Source: Morchella semilibera (taxonomy: Eukaryota; Ascomycota; Pezizomycetes; Pezizales; Morchellaceae). From it: 64,000 nucleotides of DNA. The notes under the pieces are model-generated. The model had not been told where the DNA came from and did no database searches. It saw only the letters and a list, made by a program, of their open reading frames with translations. The translations under genes were made by a program, and so were the position numbers. This document shows positions 15,364 to 27,313 of this stretch, piece after piece. The stretch covers positions 7,003,613 to 7,067,612 of the forward strand of contig CM018603.1 of the NCBI GenBank assembly GCA_009192285.1, given 5' to 3'. Position 1 is the first letter of the stretch. The number at the start of each line of letters is the position of its first letter.

Positions 15364-16139
15364 GCTAAGCTCAAAGTCGTGCGGAGCAGGGGGTCATCCT
15401 CAATATTAGATCTACAATTATCGAAGGCTAGAGGATATATCTTAGGTCGGCCTAGATCCCCGCAACCTCTGAAGGGCTTTATTTTCACTACGTGCGCGTA
15501 AAAACTTGCGAGTGAGAACACATGTACAGTGCACCGTATTTGATAAACACGTGGGGTAGCGGGTAATCTACCCCTATGGATAAGTAGGTTCTGTGAATTA
15601 AGGTATATGGCATGGTATTACTATCTACATATGTAGGTTCCGATTTGGAAGGGGATCTTTCTGAGCCGATATAACGAGTTGACTTGTGTTTTGAGTCCCC
15701 TATGTGTTTGGTAATCAATGGTAGATCGATGAATCTTGTGCGTCCAGTGTAAGAAAGATTATTTTGGTGTTGTGAGAAATGAAGGCGAGTTGATACGTCG
15801 AGAAATCTGGCTACTTTATGTTTCCATAGAACACGTACTTATAAATAACGTTTTAGTATATAAGCTTTTTAGTGAATTAACACAAGAAGCCATATATATT
15901 ACTAGATTTAAAAACCTATGCCTCGAGTCAGGCCTTTTGATATATATATGCTTAGCAGTCAACTACAATCCCGGTGGGGTACATACATGTAGACGTATAT
16001 TCTCGAGCCCAAACAATGAGTGCGATTATTGCAAATTCCAACCCATCGGTTTCTATTCTTGCATATTTAGTAGTTACGTAAGACTACGTTGATTGATACT
16101 AGAACTTTGGTTTTAGATCTACTTACAGTTTGCTTCTTA
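15364..16139. other. Gene-free region
   Basis: AT-rich, no gene seen. A 118-codon open frame at 15736-16092 has no coding-like features. Confidence 0.45.
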
Positions 16140-16354
16140 TGGTGCGGTAAACGTGTCAAAAGTGATTTTACCAGCGATGGTAAATTATTTTACCACCGGT
16201 AGCAGCTATTTTACCACCGGTGTGAAACTGTTAGTATTAATGATAATGCAGAATAAAGATTTAAAGTCAGCATTTATACCGGAACAAGGGCTGAAATTCA
16301 GTGCTTATATATACCACCGGTGGTAAAATTACTTTTGACACATTTACCGCTCCA
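16140..16354. mobile_element. MITE family C, copy 1
   Basis: About 215 bp, TA-flanked. Left end TGGTGCGGTAAACGTGTCAA, right end inverse TTGACACATTTACCGCTCCA. The interior has several TTTTACCACCGGTGGTAAAA-type palindromic words. It is homologous to 51241-51566 over ends and interior, with the middle of the second copy in reverse orientation relative to this one. Confidence 0.75.
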
Positions 16355-18307
16355 TATGCTTCTATCCTTATCAAGGGTTCGTTTTTCTTTCTTTCTCTTG
16401 TTATAGCATTGAAAACAACAGCGTTGATGCCTAGGCCGTATATATAGAGATCGTGTGATGCTTTTGCTGGTGATGAATGAGCTTGCTGATACAGCTCGAG
16501 GTCTCGATTACCACGGTCCCCTAGGTATTCTGAACCACTGCTGGGAGGATCATTGAATAGTGAGGCTTTAAGAGACATGAGATTAAAGGTACTTATACAG
16601 AAAAGATTAGTCAAAGTCAAAGATTAGATGAGGGTTGGTGTTATTTGAAGTCTTCAATGTGTTAGCAGTCATCCAGCTCCTTTCTTGACGCTGAGTTTCG
16701 GGACGAATAAACCGTTTTTTATCCAGCATCACATGCTGGAAGGAAGATTCCGGCCCATAGGAGATTTATCACTATGATTTACAGTAAGTAATAAGGCCAA
16801 TACGCACTATATATCATTACCAATTTCTGGCCATCCTAGGAATGCGTCATACCCTTCATGGGATGCGTTAATTATAAGTACTCACTGACTGATAGCACCG
16901 CATGTTTGGGCGTATTGAATTGTCGCGGCTTCGGTGTTTAAATCTAGCGGGGATCGCTAGAGCCAAAATGCCCTGAACCTTTTAGAAGTAGTCCTGAGCG
17001 ATGCTCAAACTCTTAGTTCTTCATAGGAGAGCTCTACCAGTGCCTAACCAATGGTAAAAAGTCAATCCACATAAAGCCAGACCTGCCGGATTGAGTTGCA
17101 CTAAACTGAAGCGGGCTTGGTGGATGTCGGACAAATATTGGAGCGCAGCAAAAAGGTCACTGCTATAGTCTCGGGGATGAGTATGTATATACTCATCCTA
17201 TTCTAGGAGAGGCTAACGGTGCCGTGCTAATTCTACCCAGGCCTAGCATTGGGAAAAAGAAGGGAGAACGGGATATGTAAGTCTATCATTGTTGGAGGAC
17301 GGCCATTGAGATGTCTCGGGCCGAATCTTGCACTTCCAGCCACTAGCTTGCTGTGACTCGAAGCACCATGGTAAACATAGAACGTTTGTGGTGCCCATGA
17401 ACTATGAGGAAAGAAGAGGGGTAAAGGCGATACCAAGAGAACTACGGTTGCTAGTGGGCCAGAAAGGAATGCAAAGAATGTAGCGTCATGTGACATCACT
17501 CGTCCAAGCGGGTACAGTACACAGTGTTCTGAATATGGGTTCTTGCTATGTCTACCTCTGATACAAGAGGAAGTTTAGCTGCCCTTTTATAACAAAATTT
17601 GCCTTGGCAGAGAAGCAGTAGTGACATAATATAATAGTTGTCTAGAGCCTTGCTACAATTATTGCAGGGAGGATATATTTTCCCTGGCTCGCAATAATAA
17701 TCTCAACACGCATTAGTAGTATGTAGCATGTAGGTACATAGTATGGTTGGTCCTAATAAGTGGCTTGTGCCAAGAGAATGACACATATTCCCAATCAGGT
17801 AATTGTCTACGCGACATTCAGCCTCTCATCAAAAACCCAACTTTTAGCTAGCTCAACAACAGCAGATAAAATTAATTGCAGTGTCACAGTGCTATCAGCC
17901 CCTTTCTCTATTATCCTACAGAGCTCTTTTAATTTTGATGTGTTGTCGCGGATGGCTATTGTGTCTTAAATCTTAACCATATTAGTAGAATATGTATATG
18001 CTTATATACTCTACCAGCGCAAAAAATGCATCACTTGATTTCCCATACTAGAATAGTGCATAAACGTGTCGCGATCGAGGCCTCTGTAATGTTGTCTATT
18101 GACAACTTTATTGATGACTTTATTGATTACTTTACTTGAACTTCTCGGTTTATTGGTATAGTTCTTAGTTCTAGTATATCGACTAGTAGCTTAGGCGGTG
18201 GGGTGTGGGCTTGAAAAACATACAGCGATACATGTAGTTATATGGTGCACAGATATTTCTCCATACAATTTTGACCCTTGTTCTTCCATTGATCATTCCC
18301 ATCGCTG
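16355..18307. other. 2-kb gene-free region
   Basis: No supported gene, RNA or clear repeat. Open frames of up to about 117 codons lack motifs and splice partners. Confidence 0.45.
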
Positions 18308-18485
18308 TATCCCCTGAAACTTGCAGAATCCAGGACTTCCTATTTCAGTAATAATTGTCCCACTTTTTGCTAACAAACGCCAACAATCTCTGGCAAACAC
18401 CCACAGAAAGTGACGGGCTCAGTGACTTTGCCACAGCCCGAACAGGAAGTCCTGGATTCCGCGAGTCTCACCAGCCCAGGGGATA
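18308..18485. mobile_element. MITE family D, copy 1
   Basis: 178 bp between TATCCCCTG and its inverse CAGGGGATA. The inner arms GCAGAATCCAGGACTTCCT and AGGAAGTCCTGGATTCCGC form a second, longer inverted repeat with one mismatch. TA sits at both borders. Its ends match the element at 19629-19809. Confidence 0.7.
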
Positions 18486-19628
18486 CCACAGGTTCATTGA
18501 ACCCCATTATGGATGCAATAGCCACCCGTTTATTGTCTCGAACCAGGCGCTAGGTGGGTCACGTGCCTAGGATAATTACATGTAATAAACCTGGCGTTGA
18601 ATGCACCCAATGGCCTTGTTGTTGTTTTGTTTATCAACCACACTAAGTCGAATTGGGTCTGGTTCGAGGCAGACCGTGGCGTGGTGCATTATCGATGCAT
18701 CGGTGCATTTCTTGGGATCATGAGCAGAGCAGCTGCGGTTACACTAGCGCATGGATTGACTTTTGGCGGTGACCTAGGTCTGCAGCCTCTCTTATGCAAT
18801 TTTTTGTGCCTTAAACAAATACACCTGATTTTTTTTTTCAAAGGAAAGGGAAAAGAGGTTGCGGTTTTTGTTTAGACGGCCCGGCGCCGTTCGAGAAGCC
18901 TACTACATGCAACAGCTGCGGCGTGTGCCGGAACGTACTTACGTATTCGCTGCCTCTGGTTGGCTTATAACTCTGAGGCGTAAGGCAGCTTAGGGTTAAG
19001 GAATATAGTGAGTGGGCAAACTCTTAATAGACCTTTCTCGTTATTGTGAGGCGGGTATTAGGGGTGTTTTCCCTGGGACTCGCAATCGGGGTAGTTCAAA
19101 AGTTCTGTGACAGTGAGTACTATGATCAGCGAACCCGGGTGATTGGGCGCGCACAATTACGTAAGCTGCAAGAAATACATCACGCCTACATACCAGCAAG
19201 TAACGGAGGACGGCGCCAAATTATCCTTGCCCTGAGCAACTGGTTTATCTTGTGTTAGAAAAACGAGCTTACCTTCCCGCTACGCAGATGTTGCAGCCAT
19301 GGTGGTGTATGTATACCCGGATTGAAATTTCCATGGTAGCGTCAAGGATGATGTGTTGTACTTAACGCCAAAGTTGATGCTTGAGATTGGGTGGGGGCCC
19401 CGCAACCGCCTTTATTTAGATATTCTTTACTGCTCCGTTAAGGTGATCAAAGTTGGGTCGCATGCCGTGGGTTCAAATCGCTTTCCGGTACCCTAGGTAC
19501 AGTTCTACCTAGACCCCCCCCCACGGGCTTGGCAAATCCTCTTTTTCTAGGTGGTTGAAAATATAAAACGGGCTCCAAACAAATAGGATATCTTATCGTG
19601 AAGAATCTAGAGACACCCCTGTAGAAAT
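18486..19628. other. 1.1-kb gene-free region
   Basis: No supported gene. Around 19446-19490 there are words resembling Pol III A and B boxes (TGATCAAAGTTGG, GGTTCAAATC), but no tRNA fold could be built. Confidence 0.45.
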
Positions 19629-19809
19629 TATCCCCTGGCCTGGTGAAATTTGCAGATTCGGGACCCCCCAGGTTTGGTGATGTCGTTTCCTGGGAGGGTA
19701 AGATTTCACCATTCTCATACTAAATTTCCTTGTCGCAATTTTTCCTTCAGGCAACAACCTCACAAATCTGGGGGTCACGAATCTGCAAACTTCACCAGGC
19801 CAGGGAATA
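19629..19809. mobile_element. MITE family D, copy 2
   Basis: 181 bp with about 41-bp terminal inverted repeats: left TATCCCCTGGCCTGGTGAAA then GCAGATTCGGGACCCCCCA; right is the inverse with four or five changes. TA at both borders. The shared ends with 18308-18485 (TCCCCTGG and a CTGGTGA word) define the family. Confidence 0.75.
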
Positions 19810-20847
19810 GACATTCACGAAATCTCTCTCATGCATGAAAATCATGTGATATCCAATTTTTGCTGTAACATATGTCCGGGTAAGTGGTTTGCTGCATTAT
19901 CAGTCTTGAAATTACTTGCAATTAATACCATAGACTTCGCTATCACTTCCTACAAAGGCAACGCTAATGCGTGAGAGAGATTTCGCGAATGTCTCATACG
20001 CCCAGGACATAGTGCAAAAAAAGAAACGACGTCGCAATGTCACAAAGCCCTGACCAGCACATATATCAATAGAGTCTTTTATATGTGATATGTCACTTTT
20101 AATCACAAGACTTAGGAGGTGCGCCTAATCCCAGTAGGCCTCCAATGCATGCACAATAGTCATGGGTGTTTTTGTTTCCTGGGACTTTTCATTTGGACTT
20201 TTCTACAGGTGGTGGCTAAAAGACTTTCGAGGCAAAATGACCAGGGCTCCTAAGTACATGTAGACCTAATAACACACCGCAAGCTGCGAGGGTTAGGTAT
20301 TTTTATGCAAACACCCCGGTCATTTCCCCGGCTCCTTTCGGTTGACGTTGATCCATTTTTGTGTCAACCGAACAGACAACCATAGGGTGGTTTAGGGTCC
20401 AGCAGGTCGGACAAAAGGTCCAGGACACAACACAGACAAGTCCACAAGTTGTAATTCAGCATATCTACAGCACGGTGACATACCAGCCATGGCCTGGCCA
20501 ATCCGTTCATAAAGGATCATTTCCACGTCGCAATCCTAATAACCTGCTACCGTTTAGCTAGATCTCTTTAGAGTGCACGCATAAGACCTATCTAAGATAT
20601 ACCATTTATTATACCCGCTAAATCGGACTTTAACTTCAGTCTAGGCAGTCAGAATATCGACATCACTTCACCATCTTCCCGAAATTTTAGAGTTCCCTAT
20701 CCACGCCGCTACAGTCAATTTTAATCCCTACAACTATCTCTTTGAAAGCATAAGCACAATACTTATCTATTATATATACGTTATATATATATATATATAT
20801 ATATATACCAGCAGCGCACCACAGGCCATAATATATCGCTAGACCAA
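19810..20847. other. 1-kb flank of the small membrane-protein gene
   Basis: No gene seen. At 20229-20335 lies an inverted repeat GGCAAAATGACCAGGG ... CCCCGGTCATTTCCCC containing the segment AAGCTGCGAGGGTTAGGT that recurs at 12703. A (TA)n tract lies at about 20786-20806 just upstream of the gene. Confidence 0.5.
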
Positions 20848-21412
20848 ATGAACCTTGCGGCCACGGACAAATGTATCCACCTCCGTCCCCGCGACGGACA
20901 TGACATCAACAACAGTGATGTTATTGGAATCGTCGGAATATTTATCGCAATCTTTGGAATCTTTGCGACGCTTTTCAGCGGGTGGCTGATCAGTAGGATT
21001 CAAAAGAGACAGGTTGAACGGCTAGGGGCCCGGGCTGTCAGTTCTTTCCGCTACCCTTTTTCTCCTCATGTGGTACACTCGGACTAAACTGGCCCTCTCT
21101 TTTTACCTGTAGGATAGGAGGTTCACCGGAGATTTTGAGGCAGGTGTAGACCACGACTCACCGCCGCATGAATCCACTTCAGCTTCTATAATCCCCCCAC
21201 AAGGCATAGAGCTTCCACCAAAAGCATTGCTGAGGACAACATCGGCAGATCGAGCTAGAAGCTCAGAGCCACTAGCTTCTATGTCAACAACGCCAGGGGC
21301 AAATAGAGCCCCGATATTTCAGCAAACAGTTAATACAGACAACTCGAGTTCAGAATCAATAAGCCGAGTCGAGCCCATAGTTGGGCAGTACGATATTACT
21401 AGGAAAGCTTAG
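20848..21412 (+). CDS. Small single-pass membrane protein, SD(I/V)IGI family, copy 1
   Basis: Two exons, 20848-21012 and 21113-21412, joined in phase 0 across a 100-bp intron (GTTGAA donor, CTAAA branch, CTGTAG acceptor). Product 154 residues. The N-terminal 20 residues are polar and lead into NNSDVIGIVGIFIAIFGIFA, a TM segment ending SGWLISRIQKRQ. Exon 2 encodes a Ser/Thr/Pro-rich, probably disordered tail ending IVGQYDITRKA. No signal peptide or known domain. A second gene in this window (49963-50481) has the same plan: polar N-terminus, (N/S)NSD(I/V)IGI TM motif, phase-0 intron just after the TM, disordered tail. This recurrence supports both as real. Function unknown. Retrotransposon sequence begins 584 bp downstream. 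Confidence 0.6.
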
Positions 21413-21996
21413 GTCGGTAGACAGTTGATGGATCTAGCTAGTTGTGCGGAATGCAGTGGTATGTGTTTAGTGCCCTGACCTTGTGTGGTGCTAGCAAATG
21501 TGTTAACACTGCTAGATCAACAGTTCCGCAAAAATTAATTTATTGGGATGGAAGGTGTTAATCTGGCTAGTTGATATTCTCTACTACGAGCAAATTTTCC
21601 GCGTGTGTGGTAAACGTCCCGTGGCCAACCTGTTCTTTTGTATACCCCCTATATCTCTCTCGCCCTCTTTACGTTTAATTTAGTTTTTCTTTCCGCTGAT
21701 CCAGTTACTCCCATTTACTGCATCTTTCCCCATGTACTTTCAGGTTCTTCAAGTCCCATTACATCCATTTCTTTCCTTTCTTGTGTCTTTTCCTGCATGT
21801 TGGCATGGTCTCTCCTACCGGCGTTTAGTACTTTCTTTCTTTCTCTCTTTTTTTTCGCCCTCTTTCACACGACCCGCGGCCTAGCTCCACATCCCAGTCC
21901 ATTTACATCCGTTTACAAATTAAATCTGTACGTTTATAAGTGTTCTAAGATCTCCACGAAGTGATATTATCCAATGTCGGGGAACCCGATAGTATG
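21413..21996. other. Short gene-free region up to the retrotransposon
   Basis: No gene seen. A loose inverted repeat around 21428-21530 (GATCTAGC...GCTAGATC) is present. The last five bases (GTATG, 21992-21996) are the target-site duplication of the retrotransposon. Confidence 0.5.
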
Positions 21997-22180
21997 TGTA
22001 ATGGCTCGCGGGTCACAGGAGGTGAACACGAGCCTGAACAGGGTCAATTGTATTAAGATTAGATATATTTTGTGGATGACCCTCCAGTCGAGGCTTATAA
22101 CCCTCGTTATGGGTGATGTGGCTAAGCCATAAAGCTTAGTCACACATCACCTTGTCCTGATTGGGATTCCTCCCGTTACA
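21997..22180 (-). repeat. 3' LTR of the gypsy element
   Basis: 184 bp, TG...CA ends on the plus strand (TGTAATGGCTCGCGG ... CTCCCGTTACA). I compared it by eye with 29869-30052 and found no difference. Confidence 0.95.
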
Positions 22181-22191
22181 TCTCCCCCCGC
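22181..22191 (-). other. Polypurine tract
   Basis: On the minus strand GCGGGGGGAGA directly abuts the 3' LTR. This is the primer site for plus-strand DNA synthesis and fixes the element's orientation. Confidence 0.85.
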
Positions 22192-24551
22192 TTTAGCCTT
22201 GAGCTAGTCCCTAGCGTTTTCCATTTACAACATGGAGATATAACATAGGAGATGCGGTTGCGTGAAACATAAACAGCGGAGTTATGAAAGTCAAGAGATT
22301 TCTCTCTACAGCGAATTTTAAAAGCAAACATAATTAGTGCAATAAGAAAAGTGGGTTGTTTAAACTTCCCGGTAGTGTTGCAATATAAAGAACTTAGAAA
22401 TAGCAATTGAAAATGAATGTCCTTCGACTTTTTCGACTTTTTCGAAAACCTTTTAGTCCTTCCCCAATTGGCCTATTAGCCTTTCTTCCTTCTCTCCTCC
22501 TGCGCTTTCTGATATGTCTTCTTCCCCCCTCTTTTCTTTGGTCTGAGACTCCGGCGAAGTGTTACTCTCATAGCGGGCTCTTGAAAGAGGGTCGACGTTT
22601 GTCATTGATCTACCCTCTTTATAAACCACTCTTATATTATCCAAATAGGGCATCAAGTTCATCCTGCACTTATCAATTCTGGTGGAATAAGTGGTTCCCG
22701 GGTTGGATCTTAGTACCCCGTTTAGTGCTTCATGATCCGACACCACGATTACTTCTGAGCCTTCAAGATAGTGGCGAAGTCTTGTGAATGCCCAATTGAC
22801 GCAGGAAAGCTCTAACTCGGTAGCTTCGTAGTTCTTTTCGAACGACTTTGTGACCCTGGATATGTATAATATGGGCCTTTCTAACGACTGCCCTTTCTTT
22901 GGAATGGCTGTGGGGAACGACTTACTCGAGTCCGTCTTTGTCTCGATGAGGTATGTACTGCACATGTGGGAGAGTAGTTGAGTTCTGTTTTTCTCATACT
23001 GATCTATCAGCTCCTCATGTATCCTCGTGGACGCCACCCATTCGTCGGTTTCCGCTCCTTGTTTGTGCCAGTGGATCTTGTATTTATCCTTGCCACCTTT
23101 TGTCGTGCGTTTATCGACAATCTCTGCGTTTCCAGGTTTGGGAACCGCGTTTTTTATTGTAAGGTTGCCTCCTGGAAGTGCGTTTGATCTCTCGTAAGGA
23201 TCATCCGCTGGAGATGGTGCCTGTTCCACGTGTTGTATACTGACTACTGGGTGGATCCCCATGTTCGCTGGGATGTCGAGCTGAAGAGCCCTACCCCCGG
23301 AGACCACTCTTAGAACCCTGTATGGTGGGAGTTTCTGCTGAGTGAGCTTGGTCCTTTTGACAACGGATACTGGGTGGCGGTCTAGCCTTATTGATGCGTA
23401 GTCGCCGACTTTGAATGGATGTGGAGGTTTGTGTCGTTCATCGTAGTTCCTTTTGATAGCTACTGTGGCTTTCACTATTGCCTCCTGTGCATCTTTTATC
23501 CTAGTAGAGGTCTCTTCCAATAGGTCACTAGCCGCGAAGTTCTCGTTTACATCGTCGAGATTGGGTATGTCTGATTCTAGGATCCTACTCACTGGGTTTT
23601 GAGGCTGTGCGTATAGAAGCTCGTAGGGGGCAAAACCGGTGGTGGAGTTTCGAGCCATATTGTACGAGAGCTCTAGCAAGTGCAGGTGTTTTGACCAGTC
23701 ATTTTGGCGTGGGTTTATGTATGATCTGAGTGCTACCTCCAGAGTCTGGTTCAAGCGTTCTGCTGCTCCATCTGTCTGGGCGTGGAATGCTGCAGTCTTC
23801 CTGTGATCGATCCCCAATCTCGCACAGATTGTCTGCCAGAAGGATTGAACTAACCTTGGATCCCTATCTGTGATGAACTTGATTGGTAGAAACCCCCGTG
23901 ATATGATTCGCTGCATGAAGATATCCGCCACATCTGCCGCCGTGAATGCTGACGTTGTGGCTGCGAACACCCCTGTTCTAGTGAATCTGTCGATGATTAC
24001 CAGTATTGCGTCGTATTTGCCTTCGCTTCTGGGGAGATTGACGATGAGATCCATGTTTATCGACTCGAACGCTCTCGGGACTCTATCTCCGTCTAATGGG
24101 AGGTCGATCGGCATTAACGAGCCCTCCAGCTTGTTTTTCGCCGTCTTGTTCCGTAGACAGTCCGGGCAGTGTTGCACATAGGTTGAGACTAGTTTTGATA
24201 GACCTGGGCGGTAGTAGAACTTGGATATTCGTTCGTATGTTTTCTCGATCCCGAAGTGACCTAGTAGGTCATGTCCTAGCTTAAGAGTAGTGTGAACCCT
24301 GTTCATCGGGAGGCATACCTTCTCTCCTTTGACTGATAGATATCTCATCTTTCCGTCTATGCCCAGCCTGAACTTCGGATCCCCAGTTCCACTTCTCAGT
24401 TTCTTGTACATGTCTCTGAAGGAGGCATCTGCAAGATAGTCTTTGACGCATTGTTCTCTCGCTTCTTCTATCTGCGTGGCCTTGAAGAACTGATGTTCGG
24501 AAGAGTCGTCTTCTTTCTGATCGTAGTCTTCTATTGTCCATAATTGACAAA

Positions 24552-24688
24552 CATCAGCAAGACTTCATTTGTCTCCTGATGTCTCCTGAGCCTCATGAGA
24601 CTCAAAGAATATTCAGGAGTCTCAGGAGACTCTCAGGAGACCTGGGAGACTGCTGGGAGACTCCAGTCAGAAGTTGAGTTTGCTGATG
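24552..24688. mobile_element. 137-bp inverted-repeat insertion in pol (family E, copy 1)
   Basis: Ends CATCAGCAA and TTGCTGATG, flanked by AA on the plus strand at both sides (24550-24551, 24689-24690), a 2-bp target duplication. The interior is full of inverted CAGGAGACTC / GAGTCTCCTG words. It introduces a stop (pol reading ends at 24602). It differs from the copy at 28089-28225 at about a dozen positions, so the two came from separate sources or have aged. Confidence 0.85.
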
Positions 24689-27269
24689 AAGGACTGCACC
24701 GAAAGCTTCGCACGAAGCATCTGTGTATAGGATGAAAGGTCTGCCGTCGAATTTCGGGTGAGCTAGTATGGGTGCTGAACTTAGTCTGGCTTTCAGTTCA
24801 TTGAATGATTCTTGAGCTTTTGGTGACCAAGGTATAACTTCTCTTGAATTGTAGGATTTTTTCTTATCCCTTCCTTCGGAGACTCTTTTCTTTAGTTCGT
24901 TCAGGGGTGACGCTATCTTGGAGAAGTCCCTTATGAAGTTTCGGTAATACCCGAACATCCCCACGAGACGGTGTAGTTCTCCCATGGTGCGGGGTGTGGA
25001 GAGTTGCATAATCGTTTGCACCTTCTCTTCTATGGTGCTGAGACCATAGCGAGACAGTCCTAGGCCCAGAAGACTCAGTTCGTCAAAGCCGAATCTGCAC
25101 TTTTCCAAACTAAACTTCAGTCCTACTGCTCGGGCGTTGCTGAGGAGTGTTCGGAGCTGTGCTACGTGCTCTTCCCAGGTGGAGGAGAAAAGAAGTACGT
25201 CATCGATGTATACTAACGCCGCCGTCCATCTCAGACTGCCTAGGATTCCATCCATCATACGTTGGAATTGTGCTGGAGCATTTTTTAACCCGAACGGTAG
25301 GCGTTTGTACTGGTATAGGCCCCTGTGGCTTATGAAGGCAGTCTTATACCTGTCATCCTCTTCGATTTCCAACTGGTGGTACCCTTTTATCGCATCTAGT
25401 AGAGAAAAATATTTTTTATCTGCTAGTGCTGAAAAGACGTAGTCTGCGCGTAGCATTGGGTATGCGTCTCCTTTCGTGACTGCGTTAAGTTGTCTGAAGT
25501 CGACACAGAATCTCCACTTACCGTTCTGCCAAACTAGCACGACTGCGGAAGCTGTGGAACTTTGAGATTCTTCTATGACATCCCACTTTAACAGTTGTTC
25601 TATCGAGTCGTTGATGATTGACCGTTTCATCGGACCCACTGGTCTGTTTTGCTGAGGCGCCGGCAACGGTCCTATCAGCGAAATGCGGGCCTTTGTTGTA
25701 GTCACGTGACCTATGCTGTCACCAGTGCTAAAAGCGTCGGAAAACTCTTTGATGACTTCTTCTAGGTCCTTCTTCTGAGATTCGGAGAGTTTTTGGCAGA
25801 CGTTCAAATTACCTCTTTTGACCCCGTCTGGCATCGGGGGAATCGGGGATTGTTCTTCATCTTCTTCTATTGGGAACAAGTCCCCGGGATTCCTAGCCGG
25901 TGCAGCCTCCGAGATTCTTCTAACGTCTTCTTCAGAGATGGATCTTGGAGGTTTCGATCGGACGATGTTGTCTTGCATGTCGTCGAAGTGGTGCGTGACA
26001 TTGAATGCTCTAGGAGGGCAGGTGCCGTTGTCTTCTGGCATTGGTGTGCTGGGTATGGAGTATAGAGCGGGAGGGGGTTTGATGATGTCTGACCAATCGA
26101 TTGAAATACCTTTAAGGTTTTCACTTACTTGTGATCCAAAAAGAACGGGAGAAGCTTCCCCGAGTCTTTGTCCTTTGGTTATCTCGATTGGTTGGTGAAG
26201 GTGATTTGTGAACCATAAGAGTTTTGATTCTGTTCTGATGAGGCTGTAGGGGAGTTGTGGGCCTACTGGGAAGGACCGCGGGGTTGTTATTGATGGCGAG
26301 AAGAAGTAGTCGAATCCTTTGGCCAGGTGTCCTTTGAACTCTATTGCTTGTGTTGTCCTTGGAGGGATGATGAGTCTCTCTGGGGAGGTCACAATGATGT
26401 TTTGTAGACTAGAGTGTGGTGGACAATGGAGTGGGAATGTAAGTTCCCCTTCCGAGCATCTGATTGTGCCGATCTTATTGAGGGCTGAGATTTCTATGTT
26501 GTATTCTAGAAAGGTGTCCAATCCGATCAAGAGTTTTGTGGAAAATGATTCCATAACATAGAGTTCGACCTCCAGTCTTACCCTGCATTTGTCCCCGTTC
26601 GGTTGTGTGCATTCTATCCATATGGGAGCTATGCACCATCCTATTGTTTTCGCGGATCCCACTCCTGTTATATTATTGACCAGGGGGTTGATGGTGATGT
26701 CTGGATAGAATTCGGACAGTGTCTTTTCCCGTATGATGCCTGTATTTGAGCACAGGTCTGTGAGCCCCCTTATGGTTGATCCGTCGCAGGTCCCCATTAT
26801 GATGTCAGCTGAGAGAGGGCTGCATCGTAGAAAGCTACGTCCGTCTGATCTGAACGTCTTGGGTTTTGGGATTATTATTTGTCGGATTGATGGCTGTGGG
26901 TTTTCTTGAATTTTATCAGTGGAGGAATGTGTGCTTTTAGATGGGGGACATCCATTTGCAACGCCTGCAGGCGGGCATCTTGTGAACTCACTAGTCTTTT
27001 GACCTGGGTCACTCTCATTGCCACCTACAGGCTGACGTTTGCCCTCGTCAGGTATGAAAACATCCTCCCATCCCGTCTTTTTGTGCCCCTCCGTCTCTTG
27101 CTGACTCCTTCCGCTAATTGGATCTAGCCACCTTGCTTTTTCTTCTTTTTTAGTATCTTTGATTGAGTGACTTACGTTAAATGTACTAATACATGTGTTG
27201 TTCTTCATTTTTGACTTAATGTTGTCACGCCCGTGTTTGGATAGTGTGGCGCGACGAGGATTTTTGATC

Positions 27270-27313
27270 GCGGAACCAGTAACCTCCTTTACTGATTCCG
27301 CTCCTCGTTTCCC
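27270..27313 (-). promoter_or_regulatory. gag-pol -1 ribosomal frameshift signal
   Basis: On the minus strand the slippery heptamer G GGA AAC (27313-27307) lies in the gag zero frame. A 5-nt spacer GAGGA (27306-27302) follows. Next is a hairpin with arms GCGGAATCAGTAA (27301-27289) and TTACTGGTTCCGC (27282-27270), loop AGGAGG. All 13 pairs form, one of them G-U. The gag stop TAA lies in the stem. The pol frame is exactly -1 relative to gag and is open across the site. GGGAAAC is a known slippery heptamer of the X XXY YYZ type. Confidence 0.85.

Noticed and set aside
19440-19500. tRNA-like A and B boxes
   Set aside because: Stems do not pair; no acceptor stem could be built.
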